This document shows positions 33,427 to 41,560 of a stretch of 42,070 bases of DNA, in pieces. The DNA comes from Deltaproteobacteria bacterium (GTDB lineage: Bacteria; Bdellovibrionota_C; UBA2361; OMII01): the NCBI GenBank assembly GCA_947491545.1, contig CANLJX010000010.1:1-42070 (forward strand). Reading direction: 5' to 3'. Under the pieces are notes generated by a model, which saw only the letters and a list, made by a program, of their open reading frames with translations, searched no databases and was not told where the DNA came from. Made by a program: the position numbers and the translations under genes. Each line of letters begins with the position of its first letter. Position 1 is the first letter of the stretch.

Positions 33427-34863
33427 ATGAAAGTTGAGAAGCTTCACATGCGCTGTTTAATCAACGGGGAGTGGCGCGATGCGCGCTCCGGGTCAACATT
33501 TGACGTAAGAAACCCAGCCACAAACGAGCTAATCGCAACTGCTCCACTGCTTGATCGTGAGCAGGTCGAAGAGGCGATTAGCAGCGCAAATGCCGCATTT
33601 CCAGCGTGGAGGGACCTGCCCGCTCGGGAGCGAGCGCGCATGCTTCGTGCGATCGGTGACTCTCTGCAGCGGCGCAGCGAGGAGTTCGCGCAGCTCATCA
33701 CTCGTGAGCAAGGAAAGCCACTAGCAGAGTCTCGCGGCGAAGTTGCCTACTCGGTGAATTACCTGCACTGGTTCGCTGAAGAGGCGATGCGCGTGTGCGG
33801 CGACATTATTCCGTCTGACTCGCCCCAAAAGCGCATCCTGGTGCTCAAGCAGCCGATCGGCGTTGCGGCAGCGATCACTCCCTGGAACTTTCCCATCGCA
33901 ATGCTCGCGCGCAAGATGGGAGCTGCTCTCGCCGCTGGCTGCACTTTTATCGCGAAACCAGCTCCAGAGACGCCACTATCAGCGCTGCTGCTTGGCGAGC
34001 TGTGCCAAGAGGCGAAAATTCCTTCCGGCGCAGTGAATATTATTACGGGAGACGCTGCGATGATCGGCGCGGCGCTAATGGCGTCTCCGTTCGTTAAGAA
34101 GGTCAGCTTTACGGGCTCAACCGAGGTGGGGAAGCTTCTCATTCAGCAATCCGCCGACACCGTGAAGAAGCTCACTCTTGAGCTCGGCGGCAATGCCCCC
34201 TTCATCGTCCTAGACGATGCCGATCTGGACCGAGCGATCGACGGCGCAATCTTCGGAAAGTACCGCAACGCCGGGCAGACCTGCATCTGCGTCAACCGCT
34301 TCCTGGTGCACGAATCGTTCGCACAAGAGTTCTCCGAGAGGCTTGTTGAGCGCGCCAAAGGGCTCGTTGTCGGAAACGGGCTAGAGGAGAAGACAGCCAT
34401 CGGGCCGCTGATCAACGATCAGGCGCGCGACAAGGTTGTTGGGCTGCTCAATTCCGCAGCTTCCGACGGCGCCACATTCCTGTGCGGCGAAGGTGCGCGA
34501 CAAGCCACTTCACGTTTTGTCGAGCCATGCGTAATCACCGGAGTGAAGCCATCCATGCGCATCTGGAACGAGGAGATCTTCGGGCCCGTGTCGACCATCA
34601 CTACTTTCTCAAGCGACGCCGAGGCGATCTCGCTTGCGAACAACACCCCGTACGGCCTGGCAGCCTACGTCTACTCAAGCAACTTGAACCGTGCCCTCCG
34701 CACGGCTGAGCTGCTCGACTTTGGGATGGTGGGAATAAACGACACCGCGATCTCAAACGCACAGGCGCCGTTCGGCGGGGTGAAGCAGTCGGGATTCGGC
34801 CGCGAGGGCAGCAAGTATGGCGTCGATGACTACACGGTGCTCAAGTACCTGAGCGTTGCGTAG
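33427..34863 (+). CDS. gabD: Aldehyde dehydrogenase, GabD-like (succinate-semialdehyde dehydrogenase type)
   Basis: A 478-residue NAD(P)-dependent dehydrogenase. The Rossmann-side motif TPWNFP (N154), the cofactor lysine K177, general base E252 (LELGG) and catalytic cysteine C286 (GQTCICVNR) are present. The GQTCxCxNR context and KPAPETPLSALLLGEL resemble succinate-semialdehyde dehydrogenases, though substrate cannot be fixed from sequence alone. The ATG at 33427 is chosen; a GTG three bases upstream is equally open. GGGGTGG lies just ahead. It is divergent from the ACIII operon. Confidence 0.88.
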   Translation: MKVEKLHMRCLINGEWRDARSGSTFDVRNPATNELIATAPLLDREQVEEAISSANAAFPAWRDLPARERARMLRAIGDSLQRRSEEFAQLITREQGKPLAESRGEVAYSVNYLHWFAEEAMRVCGDIIPSDSPQKRILVLKQPIGVAAAITPWNFPIAMLARKMGAALAAGCTFIAKPAPETPLSALLLGELCQEAKIPSGAVNIITGDAAMIGAALMASPFVKKVSFTGSTEVGKLLIQQSADTVKKLTLELGGNAPFIVLDDADLDRAIDGAIFGKYRNAGQTCICVNRFLVHESFAQEFSERLVERAKGLVVGNGLEEKTAIGPLINDQARDKVVGLLNSAASDGATFLCGEGARQATSRFVEPCVITGVKPSMRIWNEEIFGPVSTITTFSSDAEAISLANNTPYGLAAYVYSSNLNRALRTAELLDFGMVGINDTAISNAQAPFGGVKQSGFGREGSKYGVDDYTVLKYLSVA

Positions 34864-34959
34864 GCTTCGAGCCCCACATTTCCCTTGATTTTGGGCCGCG
34901 CCTGGCTGATACAGCTCTCGCACTCGTTTAGCTATCCCTGACGAGCGCCCCTGCTCAAG

Positions 34960-35028
34960 GATCTTTAACAACATCCAGCCCCGAGTAGTGACTGTTCTGC
35001 GGCTGTCTTCACGCGAGCGTTAAAGATC
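34960..35028. promoter_or_regulatory. Spaced 10-base inverted repeat upstream of the HTH regulator
   Basis: GATCTTTAAC at 34960-34969 and GTTAAAGATC at 35019-35028 are perfect inverted copies with 49 bases between them, in the intergenic region before the regulator gene. They could be half-sites of one protein looping the DNA, possibly autoregulatory. Confidence 0.3.
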
Positions 35029-35093
35029 TCGTGAAGGGCAGCGTGCTTCTTCTCAGGTAAGGTTTTTCTTCTTCTACAAGGGGGCTCAAACCC

Positions 35094-35621
35094 ATGGACG
35101 CGTTCAGCACAGGCGATGTGGCGAGGATTACTCGCTCGTCTGTTCAGATGGTGATCAAGTGGTTGGACAAGGGAATGTTGAAGGGATGGAGAGTCCCCGG
35201 CTCAAAATTCCGGCGTGTCAACCACTCAGACCTGCGCAGATTTATGATCGCCCATCAGTTGCCGCTCGATCTTCTGGATCGGTCGGAGAGCTTCGTTCTG
35301 CTCGTGTCGGATGACGAAGCGCTGCGGTCAGCAGCCGTTTCGCTCACCGTATGCGAACGGAAGCTTACGTGCGCCGATGTCTTCGAGGCCGGAATGATCT
35401 TTAAGAGCCTCGAACCGTGTGCGGTAATTATTGACTGCGAACTCGGAGGCGAAACAGCCCGCAAGGTGCTTCGCGCGGTTCAGCAGGGAAAACCGGCGAC
35501 TCCCGTCGTCGCGGTCTCCCATCGAGACGGCACCGGAATCGATCCCGTGCCGTGTATCGCACGAGCGGAGTTCTCAGATGGCCTCGCCGCCATCTTGAGA
35601 CCGCTGCTTGGGAGGGCGTAA
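35094..35621 (+). CDS. Regulator with excisionase/MerR-type HTH and receiver-like domain
   Basis: A 175-residue protein. Residues 1-55 are a winged helix of the excisionase/BldC type (FSTGDVARITRSSVQMVIKWLDKGML, then GSKFRRV and DLRRFM). Residues about 66-175 resemble a response-regulator receiver: acidic pair D73 and D74 after strand 1 and D114 at the end of strand 3 (VIIDCELGG), but the strand-5 lysine is not evident (CIARAEF). The HTH-first order is unusual for response regulators. AAGGGGG lies about 10 bases before the ATG. A sensor kinase is not nearby, so phosphorylation is uncertain. Confidence 0.7.
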   Translation: MDAFSTGDVARITRSSVQMVIKWLDKGMLKGWRVPGSKFRRVNHSDLRRFMIAHQLPLDLLDRSESFVLLVSDDEALRSAAVSLTVCERKLTCADVFEAGMIFKSLEPCAVIIDCELGGETARKVLRAVQQGKPATPVVAVSHRDGTGIDPVPCIARAEFSDGLAAILRPLLGRA

Positions 35622-35810
35622 CTGCCCTTCTCGGGGTGGATGGGGCGTGTTTCCGGCTGTTTTGCTAGAGGTTCTCCTCTGTAAAGAAGCTGCACGCTTG
35701 CCCACCTCTTTGCTTCCCCTGTCCTCGTGGAAACCCCGTGCGTGAGGACATCGCGGCTCTGAGCGCGCCCGAAAAAATGCGGACCGCAAGCGCGCCGAAT
35801 GACCCACCCC

Positions 35811-35851
35811 GAAAAAGAAAGAGCCCTGTCCAGCACTAGCCAGACAGGGCT
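35811..35851 (-). terminator. Intrinsic terminator after the small secreted protein gene
   Basis: On the minus strand AGCCCTGTC (35851-35843) pairs with GACAGGGCT (35830-35822) around a 12-base loop, followed by a T-rich tract (35821-35812). It begins 25 bases after the stop of the secreted protein gene and fits a standard rho-independent terminator. Confidence 0.8.
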
Positions 35852-35875
35852 ATCTGTAGAGAGAAGAAGGCCTGA

Positions 35876-36271
35876 TTAGCCCTCCTGCTCCTCAGCCTCG
35901 ATTTCAGCCTCGGCTGATGCGACTTGGCATCCAACCAAGAGCTCGTCCGTGAGGGTCACGGTCTCGCTCTCGCTGAGCTTGATGCCGCCGGCGACACAGT
36001 CATCGCCATCTTCGTCAACGAGCTTGATGTCGTAGACACTTGGGGCGATCTTGCTCAGCGTAAACTCTGAGCCTGGCTCGATCGTATCAGTGTCGCCGTC
36101 TCCAAGCTGATCTGGGCCCCACTGACTCTCGTTTGCCGGAGTGAGGTAGAGGTTCGTAATCGTCAGAGACGAATTGTTCTTGAACTTGACGCTGATGCCA
36201 TCCGCAGCGAAGGCATCGGCCGAAACGGCGGAAACCACGAGCGCGAGCGCGATTGATAGGGAACGATTCAT
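35876..36271 (-). CDS. Small exported protein of unknown function
   Basis: A 131-residue product starting with a signal peptide (MNRSLSIALALVVSAVSADAFA, cleavage before ADG). The mature part is beta-rich and contains the pattern N-N-S-S-L-T-I-TNLYL, WGPDQLGDGDT and YDIKLVDEDGDDC, seen in a small periplasmic beta-sandwich family of unknown role. Two cysteines (DDC and VGC) may form a disulfide. The tail is Glu/Ala-rich. The second ATG (36271) is preferred because AAGGA lies eight bases ahead of it; the first is at 36280. An intrinsic terminator follows. Confidence 0.75.
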   Translation of the reverse strand: MNRSLSIALALVVSAVSADAFAADGISVKFKNNSSLTITNLYLTPANESQWGPDQLGDGDTDTIEPGSEFTLSKIAPSVYDIKLVDEDGDDCVAGGIKLSESETVTLTDELLVGCQVASAEAEIEAEEQEG

Positions 36272-36444
36272 ACTGTTCATCCTTTACGTTTAAGCTACTT
36301 CTGTCTAGGAGCGCTTCAGGAGAGGTACGGCGACTGTGGGATTCCCCACCCCACCGAAAACGCCCGTGCGACCCGAATGGGGCTATACCACGAGCCCCCC
36401 ACCGACTTCAAAGAGTAAATCCCACTCCCCAACCGCCCGGGACC

Positions 36445-36470
36445 GGGAACGGCCTCGACTCCGGTTCCGG
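36445..36470. repeat. GC-rich palindromic repeat, copy C
   Basis: GGGAACGGC at 36445-36453 and CCGGTTCCGG at 36461-36470 are the two halves of the core found at 6482-6501 and 12871-12890, with a six-to-seven-base insert between. TGCCGGCTCCG follows, as in copy B. Confidence 0.5.
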
Positions 36471-36545
36471 TGCCGGCTCCGAAACACCCCGAATCAGGGG
36501 ACGAGAGAGCCATTGAGGATGGCTGGTGTGTGGGGCTGGGGGGCC

Positions 36546-36586
36546 GGCACCGGAGCCGTCCCGGTTCCGGTGCCCCTCGGGTTTTT
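36546..36586 (+). repeat. GC-rich palindromic repeat, copy D, terminator-like
   Basis: GGCACCGGAGCC (36546-36557) and GGTTCCGGTGCC (36563-36574) pair with one mismatch around GTCCC; on the plus strand a T5 run (36582-36586) follows after a CCTCGGG spacer. No plus-strand gene precedes it, so it is either part of the repeat family or a terminator of antisense transcripts. Confidence 0.45.
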
Positions 36587-36608
36587 ACTGTAGGGGAAGA
36601 GAAGAGGC

Positions 36609-37016
36609 TCACGGAGTGTTACAGGTGCTATTTCCCCACACGTTGCTGACTCGCGCCTTGAACCACTCAAACGCGGCATCATCGTCGAGTGAGCCGTTGG
36701 CGACCATGTCCATTACGTGCTCGGCAACCCGAATGTAGATTCGCTGAAGGGCGCCTCGGCACTCTACGTAAGGTGACTGGTCGTACTGAATCGAGGCGCT
36801 CCAGAGCCGAATTGCATCTTGGAAATCCCCCTGCTCTGCCGCTTGGTCTGCTTGTGCATTCAGGCTTCGAAAGCGGCTCCCCTGGTCGTCATCACCATCG
36901 GAATCAACAGGGTCGTTGTTGCTGTATCCAGAGTCGTCGTCGCTCTGCGCGGCAGCAGCGCAGCTGCCCGTGACAAGTGCGCACGAAAGAAGCGTTGTCG
37001 AGAGCAGGCGCATCAT
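36609..37016 (-). CDS. Small exported protein with TPR-like helix pair
   Basis: A 135-residue product. The N-terminus is a signal peptide (MMRLLSTTLLSCALVTGSCAAAAQ), followed by an acidic low-complexity stretch (DDDSGYSNNDPVDSDGDDD) and then helices with TPR character (LNAQADQAAEQGDFQDAIRLWSASIQYDQ). Two cysteines in the C-terminal half (ECRG and STCNT) could pair. No family recognised. An alternative start one codon later is possible, and no clear ribosome binding site is seen. Confidence 0.6.
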   Translation of the reverse strand: MMRLLSTTLLSCALVTGSCAAAAQSDDDSGYSNNDPVDSDGDDDQGSRFRSLNAQADQAAEQGDFQDAIRLWSASIQYDQSPYVECRGALQRIYIRVAEHVMDMVANGSLDDDAAFEWFKARVSNVWGNSTCNTP

Positions 37017-37126
37017 GAACAGGGTTGTACCACAGAAATTCTAAGGCCGGTATTCCCCTGCTATTGCATCGTACGGCTAGTGCTCACGCAGAGCAGGCCT
37101 CCGCGAAGCTCCAGAAGCCAAAATCA

Positions 37127-38719
37127 CTACGCTTTTGGGAACGGAAGAGTCGCGTAGGGGAGCGTCTTCTCCCACTTCTTGAGGAGACCGGTCTTGCACT
37201 CGTGGCTCCAGAGCAGCACCTTCGCTGGAGACCCGTGCGCGCCGCCTACGCCTATCGATTCCTGGATAGCAATTATTTGGAACGCATCGATTCGCCTCTT
37301 CGGATCGCTCTCTTCGAAGCCGCGGCGGCACAGGTATCGGCCAAGACCGAGCCGTTGGTACTGGCGGTCAGCCGAAAGCAAGTTGCGCCAGTACTTCCGC
37401 CATCGGTCTCCGGGGAACGAAGCCGAAATGGAATCGGGACGCCTTGGGCCAGAGTACTCCTCGCCTGAGAAGAGATCGACCGTAGTGCCGTCAGCACGCA
37501 CAGCTGGAATCATGAACCAGCCATCAGCGGTAATCGGGCGTGAAAACATCTCCCATGACTGGTCAATCCCGAAGAAGAACGCCGCATGAGTAAGCCATGG
37601 AGGGCGCAGCGAACTTTTAAGGCCCGAGGAGATGTTTGCTGAGTTCCAAACTACGAGGAAGAGAAGAAACAAGCCACCGACGGCTTGCGTTCCCGCGCGC
37701 CTCCACCGCGACGCTACCCGATGCCCTGCAGCGGCTGGAACCGCGATTAGCCTCGCCAAACGGGATCCTCGGACCCTAGATGCAATCGCCTGCCAGAACC
37801 CGGCAGTAAGAAGCGGCAGCCACGCGATCATCGAGATCAAGGTAAAAAGACCCACTTTAAGCGTAAAGAGGATGAACAGATGAAAGAGCATCATGACAGC
37901 GATGCAGATGTTGCGAATCTCTGAGACACGCCAAGGCAAGAAGAGGAAGAGCGGCAAGACTATCTCAATGGCTAGGGTGCCAGTGCTAAGCGCCCGGAGG
38001 ACAGGGATCGGAAGGGTTCCGATCAGGTCGCCCGCCCAGGTTGTGTACTGCTGCAGCCACAACGAGTAGGCCAGCCCCAAGCCATCTCTCCACTCCACAT
38101 TCTTGTACTTGGCCATGCCTGTAACGATGTACACGCTGGCAATCTGGGCAACGTACGCAAAGAGCAACAGCGAGGGGCGAATCGGATCAGCTCGTTTGGA
38201 GCGGGCATCCACAGACCAGACGTTGCTGACTGGCAGGACTATTGCGAAGAGCACCATTATCCGGAACAGCACGTCACCACCCTGCAGAATGACGGGATTC
38301 CGGTGCTGAATCGAAACGAGCAGCACCCACGCTGCCACCGCAGCGACCCGCGTTCGGTAGCCGAGAGCCAGGCAAGCTCCACTCACGGCAGTGAGCAAGA
38401 ACACCACCGCCTGAAACCAGGAAGCTCCGCTGCTCATGAGGAGTGAGAAGTGCGCAATTGGGTTGTGTTTCTCGATTACGACCGCGCGCGGCAGAACTCC
38501 GAAATCGGTGTAGAAGGCGCGCAGGTCGATCAGGCGCAGGGCGACGTCGATCACGATCAAAGCGCCGAGCGATATGCGGAAGAACGCCAGAGAGCGGGCG
38601 TCGAGAGACCCTAGCTCGAGAAAGCTGCGCTTAAGCCCGACAGCGAGCCGAGCCGGAAATCCCCGATGACTATCACCCGGCCCAACGTGTTCCGGTAGTT
38701 CCTTCTCTTTCTGCAGCAC
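37127..38719 (-). CDS. HTTM-domain integral membrane protein
   Basis: A 530-residue polytopic protein related to the vitamin K-dependent gamma-carboxylase (HTTM) membrane domain. Landmarks are RISLGALIVIDVALRL, FYTDFGVLPR, SIQHRNPVILQGGDVLFRIMVLFAIVLP and YVAQIASVYIVTGMAKY. The C-terminal 150 residues are soluble-looking and contain DQSWEMFSRP and WFMIPAVRADGTTVDLF, common in bacterial HTTM proteins. Substrate and reaction are unknown. The start is GTG with AGGA upstream. Confidence 0.8.
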   Translation of the reverse strand: MLQKEKELPEHVGPGDSHRGFPARLAVGLKRSFLELGSLDARSLAFFRISLGALIVIDVALRLIDLRAFYTDFGVLPRAVVIEKHNPIAHFSLLMSSGASWFQAVVFLLTAVSGACLALGYRTRVAAVAAWVLLVSIQHRNPVILQGGDVLFRIMVLFAIVLPVSNVWSVDARSKRADPIRPSLLLFAYVAQIASVYIVTGMAKYKNVEWRDGLGLAYSLWLQQYTTWAGDLIGTLPIPVLRALSTGTLAIEIVLPLFLFLPWRVSEIRNICIAVMMLFHLFILFTLKVGLFTLISMIAWLPLLTAGFWQAIASRVRGSRLARLIAVPAAAGHRVASRWRRAGTQAVGGLFLLFLVVWNSANISSGLKSSLRPPWLTHAAFFFGIDQSWEMFSRPITADGWFMIPAVRADGTTVDLFSGEEYSGPRRPDSISASFPGDRWRKYWRNLLSADRQYQRLGLGRYLCRRGFEESDPKRRIDAFQIIAIQESIGVGGAHGSPAKVLLWSHECKTGLLKKWEKTLPYATLPFPKA

Positions 38720-38886
38720 TTCGCTTCCTCAGTTTGTCTCCCCTACTCTTCTCATTATCTCCGGCGCGCCGTCGGCGCAACTGGTGGGCGTATCCACAAC
38801 GAGAGAATCACCCTCAAGCCGGTCAATTAGGGCCTGCACAAAGAGGAACCAAACGAACGGCACAGGGGCCTTCAGCGGTGCCGAGC

Positions 38887-39708
38887 TCAACCGAGCCCAA
38901 CATCGAGAACCATCATCGTGAGGAATCCCAAGCCGAACCCGAGGGTGGCTACGTCGGTCGAGCGGTCGAGCTGCGTTTCCGGGACTACCTCTTCAATCAC
39001 CACGTAGATCATCGCTCCCGCCGCAAACGCCAGAGCGTACGGGAGTATCGGCTGCATCTGAAGCACGGCGAGCGCGCCAATGACGCCCGCGATCGGTTCA
39101 ACGATCGCTGACAGCTGCCCGTACCAGAAGCTCCGAAAGCGCGAGAGCCCGCTGCGACGCAGCGGGAAGGAGACCGCCAAGCCCTCTGGAAAATTCTGCA
39201 GCCCGATACCAACAGCGAGCATGATCGCCCCAGCGATCGACGTCTCTGGGATGCCGGCAGCAGCGCCTCCAAAGAGAACTCCGACTGCGAGACCCTCCGG
39301 AATGTTGTGAAGTGTAATCGCTAGCACCAGCAACGTGGTGCGGTGCCAATTCGTGGAGAGGCCTTCCGCCTGATCTTTCGGGAAGTTGATATGAAGGTGC
39401 GGCAGGAGCTGGTCGAGCCCGTAAAGAAATAGAGAGCCCATCGCAAACCCGATAGCCGCGGGGATAGCCTTGAGCAACCCCTCCCCTTGCGTCATCTCGA
39501 TCGCCGGCGCGAGTAGCGACCAGAAGGAGGCCGCGATCATCACCCCACCAGTGAATCCCAGCATGCCGTCAAGCACCCGGCGATTGAGGTCGCGGAAGAA
39601 GAATACGAGCCCAGCACCCGCCGCCGTTAGGAGCCAGGTAAAGGTCGTAGCGAGGAGCGCGCCCCAGACGGGGCCGATTGATTCGAAGAAGGAGACCAGG
39701 GAACTCAT
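38887..39708 (-). CDS. ZIP-family metal (zinc) transporter
   Basis: A 273-residue inner-membrane transporter with about eight helices. The metal-binding motifs of helices IV and V are HNIPEG (H134, N135, E138) and QNFPEG (Q171, N172, E175). The cytoplasmic loop between helices III and IV is short (LLPHLHINFPKDQAEGLSTNWHR) and contains three His. It is closest to the GufA-like ZIP group. AAGGGG lies seven bases before the ATG. It follows no obvious partner; a zinc-regulated operator is not identifiable. Confidence 0.9.
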   Translation of the reverse strand: MSSLVSFFESIGPVWGALLATTFTWLLTAAGAGLVFFFRDLNRRVLDGMLGFTGGVMIAASFWSLLAPAIEMTQGEGLLKAIPAAIGFAMGSLFLYGLDQLLPHLHINFPKDQAEGLSTNWHRTTLLVLAITLHNIPEGLAVGVLFGGAAAGIPETSIAGAIMLAVGIGLQNFPEGLAVSFPLRRSGLSRFRSFWYGQLSAIVEPIAGVIGALAVLQMQPILPYALAFAAGAMIYVVIEEVVPETQLDRSTDVATLGFGLGFLTMMVLDVGLG

Positions 39709-39766
39709 ACTATACCCCTTAGTCTAACCCGTTTGGTGCCATCCGGCACCAACTCTGATCTCCTCT

Positions 39767-40204
39767 TTAGCAAACGTCGGTCGGCAGCCGAGTTTTTTGG
39801 TTAATTAACGCGGAGGGCGTAGGACCATCGTATCCGTTAACGACTTGCACGATTCCACTCTTTAAGTGCAGGGCATTGAAGTTCAAAAGCAGGCCAACCT
39901 ACTTCCGTGCGAGCCTCAAATAGGTGAGGAGTGGCATACGATGGAGTTCTGTTAGGTGCTCCACTGACTTTAGTTCAACAATCACAGCGCTCTCAACCAG
40001 GAGGTCGATGCGATAGCCACAGTCCAGCAGTTCCCCTTTGTAAAGGGCTGGCAGACTTACCTCCTTGGCCACTAGCACGGAGCGCTTTTCAAGTTCGTGA
40101 AAGAGGCAGGTTTTGTAGACCTGCTCGAAGAGTCCAGGCCCAAAGTACCGGCGTGCCTTGATGGCGGCTGCAATAATCTAGGCGGTAACGTCATTAATCT
40201 TCAT
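39767..40204 (-). pseudogene. GxxExxY-family gene with two in-frame amber codons
   Basis: One continuous reading frame of 146 codons, beginning MKINDVTA, encodes a GxxExxY protein (motif GLFEQVY), then ELLDCGYRIDLLVESAVIVELKSVEHL and LLTYLRLA, ending VGLLLNFNALHLKSGIVQVVNG. It is interrupted only by TAG at codon 9 (40178-40180) and codon 102 (39899-39901), where family members usually carry lysine or a similar residue. There is no frameshift. TAG is used as a normal stop elsewhere in the window (lipA), so readthrough is unlikely and the gene is best read as inactivated. Confidence 0.8.
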
Positions 40205-40245
40205 CTGTGTTCTCCGCGGGTTCCGCGCCTCCGCGTTACATAACC
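39799..40245. mobile_element. Possible small mobile element carrying the GxxExxY gene
   Basis: The gene is bracketed by 18-base imperfect terminal inverted repeats: 39799-39816 (GGTTAATTAACGCGGAGG) and the reverse complement of 40228-40245, which agree at 16 of 18 positions. Tandem TCCGCG motifs lie just inside the right end (about 40212-40236). The 3' end of the frame runs through the left repeat. No target-site duplication or transposase is visible, so mobility would depend on a helper. Confidence 0.4.
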
Positions 40246-40483
40246 CAAATGTTTCGGACACCGAGGAACTTAGTTGCTTACCGAACGAGGCATGGTTAGC
40301 ATCCGGGGGAGAACACAAGCGTCCACGGACATGTCGCCCGTCACGCAATCGATCCCCTGCCCCAGTTCCAAAGGGGCTTTTCAACAAGCCAAGGTCCCCA
40401 ACCACCTACTAACCCGGCAGGTTCAGTGCGAGGCAACGCAATGCAGAGGCGACAAAACGAGAAATCCGCTGAAAATTGATTCG
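40205..40483. other. Intergenic stretch between the GxxExxY remnant and the Cys-rich gene
   Basis: Contains the right inverted repeat of the GxxExxY element (to 40245); beyond it I see no gene, repeat or clear signal. A 75-residue minus-strand frame beginning at 40405 is the GxxExxY start region read through its upstream sequence and is not credible. Confidence 0.4.
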
Positions 40484-41320
40484 CTAGCGCCGCCGCATGG
40501 GCCGTTGGAAGCTTCTCCCACACGCCTTCTGGCACTCCTTGAACTTCTTCTCCGCCTGCTTAGGCCACTGGTCGCAGCGCCACATGGCGATCAGCCCCCA
40601 GTAGAGCATCTCCGAGGGCTGTCCGGTCTGAAGGTTGTCTGCGCACTCTAGCTTAAAATTGTTGCAGGAGAACTCTCTCAGCTCTTTCTGGTCAACTTCG
40701 ACATCCTTGAACTCGTCGCAGCACTGTAGGCAGTCGCCCCGAGTGCCCTTGCCTTTTTTCTTCTCCTTGACCTCCTCGGCACAGTACTGAGGATCGGAGA
40801 TTGGGCCCTCCTCGGGCGGTTTCTTAAAGACTTTCGCCTGGCAAGGGCACTCCGCCGGCTTTCCCGGAGCTTTTCTCTTGCATCCGCACACTGGCTCACT
40901 GAGCGCCTTGTCGCTTGGCCACTCTGGGGCCTTGCCCATCAGTCGGCACGCCTCTTCATCTGATACCTTCGGACCGTCAAAGGGTCCCCCCACATCTTTC
41001 ACCGACGCCACGTTAAACGTGTACCACTTCCCCTCTATCTTGCACTCGGTAACGCTGTGCCGCAGCGGCTGGCCCTTACAGCTTAACGAGAGGTACCTGG
41101 CGTCAAAGCCCTGCGTCTCGCAGATGTTAAAGATGTCATGCGCTTTCGTGTCGCAGTGGTTGGTGATGCTGTACCACTTGCTTGGGTCAGGGTTTGCGCT
41201 GTTTCCGCACTGGTTGAAGATCTCGTTAAGGAGATGTTCGCCGCAGTCATCAAACTTAGGAATGGGTAATTGGGGCCGGTGGTGCGGGAGGCTCTGAATC
41301 GCAGGGGGCATCCCCGTCAA
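40484..41320 (-). CDS. Cys-rich transglutaminase-like secreted protein, main part
   Basis: A 278-residue frame with about 24 cysteines. Residues about 40-110 resemble a transglutaminase-like fold: Cys in NHCDTKAHDIF, then FDARYLSL, His in LRHSVTECKIEGKWYTFN, and Asn as a third residue. The later part is a Cys/Lys-rich region (CGCKRKAPGKPAECPC, GDCLQCCDEF, CQKACG) suited to a disulfide-bonded extracellular protein. No signal peptide is in this frame; it lies in the overlapping frame upstream, and the two are joined by restoring one base near 41272. The predicted internal start at 41320 is therefore probably not the true one. Confidence 0.6.
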   Translation of the reverse strand: MTGMPPAIQSLPHHRPQLPIPKFDDCGEHLLNEIFNQCGNSANPDPSKWYSITNHCDTKAHDIFNICETQGFDARYLSLSCKGQPLRHSVTECKIEGKWYTFNVASVKDVGGPFDGPKVSDEEACRLMGKAPEWPSDKALSEPVCGCKRKAPGKPAECPCQAKVFKKPPEEGPISDPQYCAEEVKEKKKGKGTRGDCLQCCDEFKDVEVDQKELREFSCNNFKLECADNLQTGQPSEMLYWGLIAMWRCDQWPKQAEKKFKECQKACGRSFQRPMRRR

Positions 41321-41453
41321 GTGTCACGCACTTTGTATCCGCGGGAGGCGGGCCCTGAGCGTCGGCAGCCACTACTGCCCCGAATACCACCGCTGAAGCT
41401 ATGAGACGCAAGAAATTGCTGCAGGCCTGTCGTCCGCCGCCTAAGCTCTTCAT
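41256..41453 (-). pseudogene. N-terminal signal-peptide part of the Cys-rich gene, frameshifted
   Basis: From ATG at 41453 the frame reads MKSLGGGRQACSNFLRLIASAVVFGAVVAADAQG, a plausible Sec signal peptide, then KCVTLDGDAPCDSEPPAPPA and a stop at 41256. Removing one base from the four-C run (plus strand GGGG, 41272-41275) continues ...PPAPQLPIPKFDDCGEHLLNE and gives a 322-residue secreted protein. The total length from 41453 to 40484 is 970 bases, one over a multiple of three, as expected for a single insertion. Confidence 0.65.
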
Positions 41454-41560
41454 ATGACTAACCTCACGCAATCGTACAAACTCAACTACCTGTCACCAGC
41501 GGACCCTGAACCCTTGAATCTCTTCTGGCCCCCTGCTACCTACGCCTCTAAGAAGGAACC

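Larger units (their letters stand above)
36272..36608. other. GC-rich repeat-bearing intergenic region
   Basis: No supported gene; short open frames here are low-complexity Pro/Gly/Thr sequence from the repeats. It holds GC-rich repeat copies C (36445-36470) and D (36546-36574) and lies between two minus-strand genes for small secreted proteins. Confidence 0.5.

Noticed and set aside
36253-36608. Short open frames on both strands in the GC-rich intergenic region
   Set aside because: Their products are Pro/Gly/Arg-rich translations of the repeats without start signals.
39767-40204. Recoding of TAG as a sense codon in the GxxExxY frame
   Set aside because: lipA ends in TAG two bases before the next gene starts, so TAG is a working stop here; nonsense mutation is simpler.
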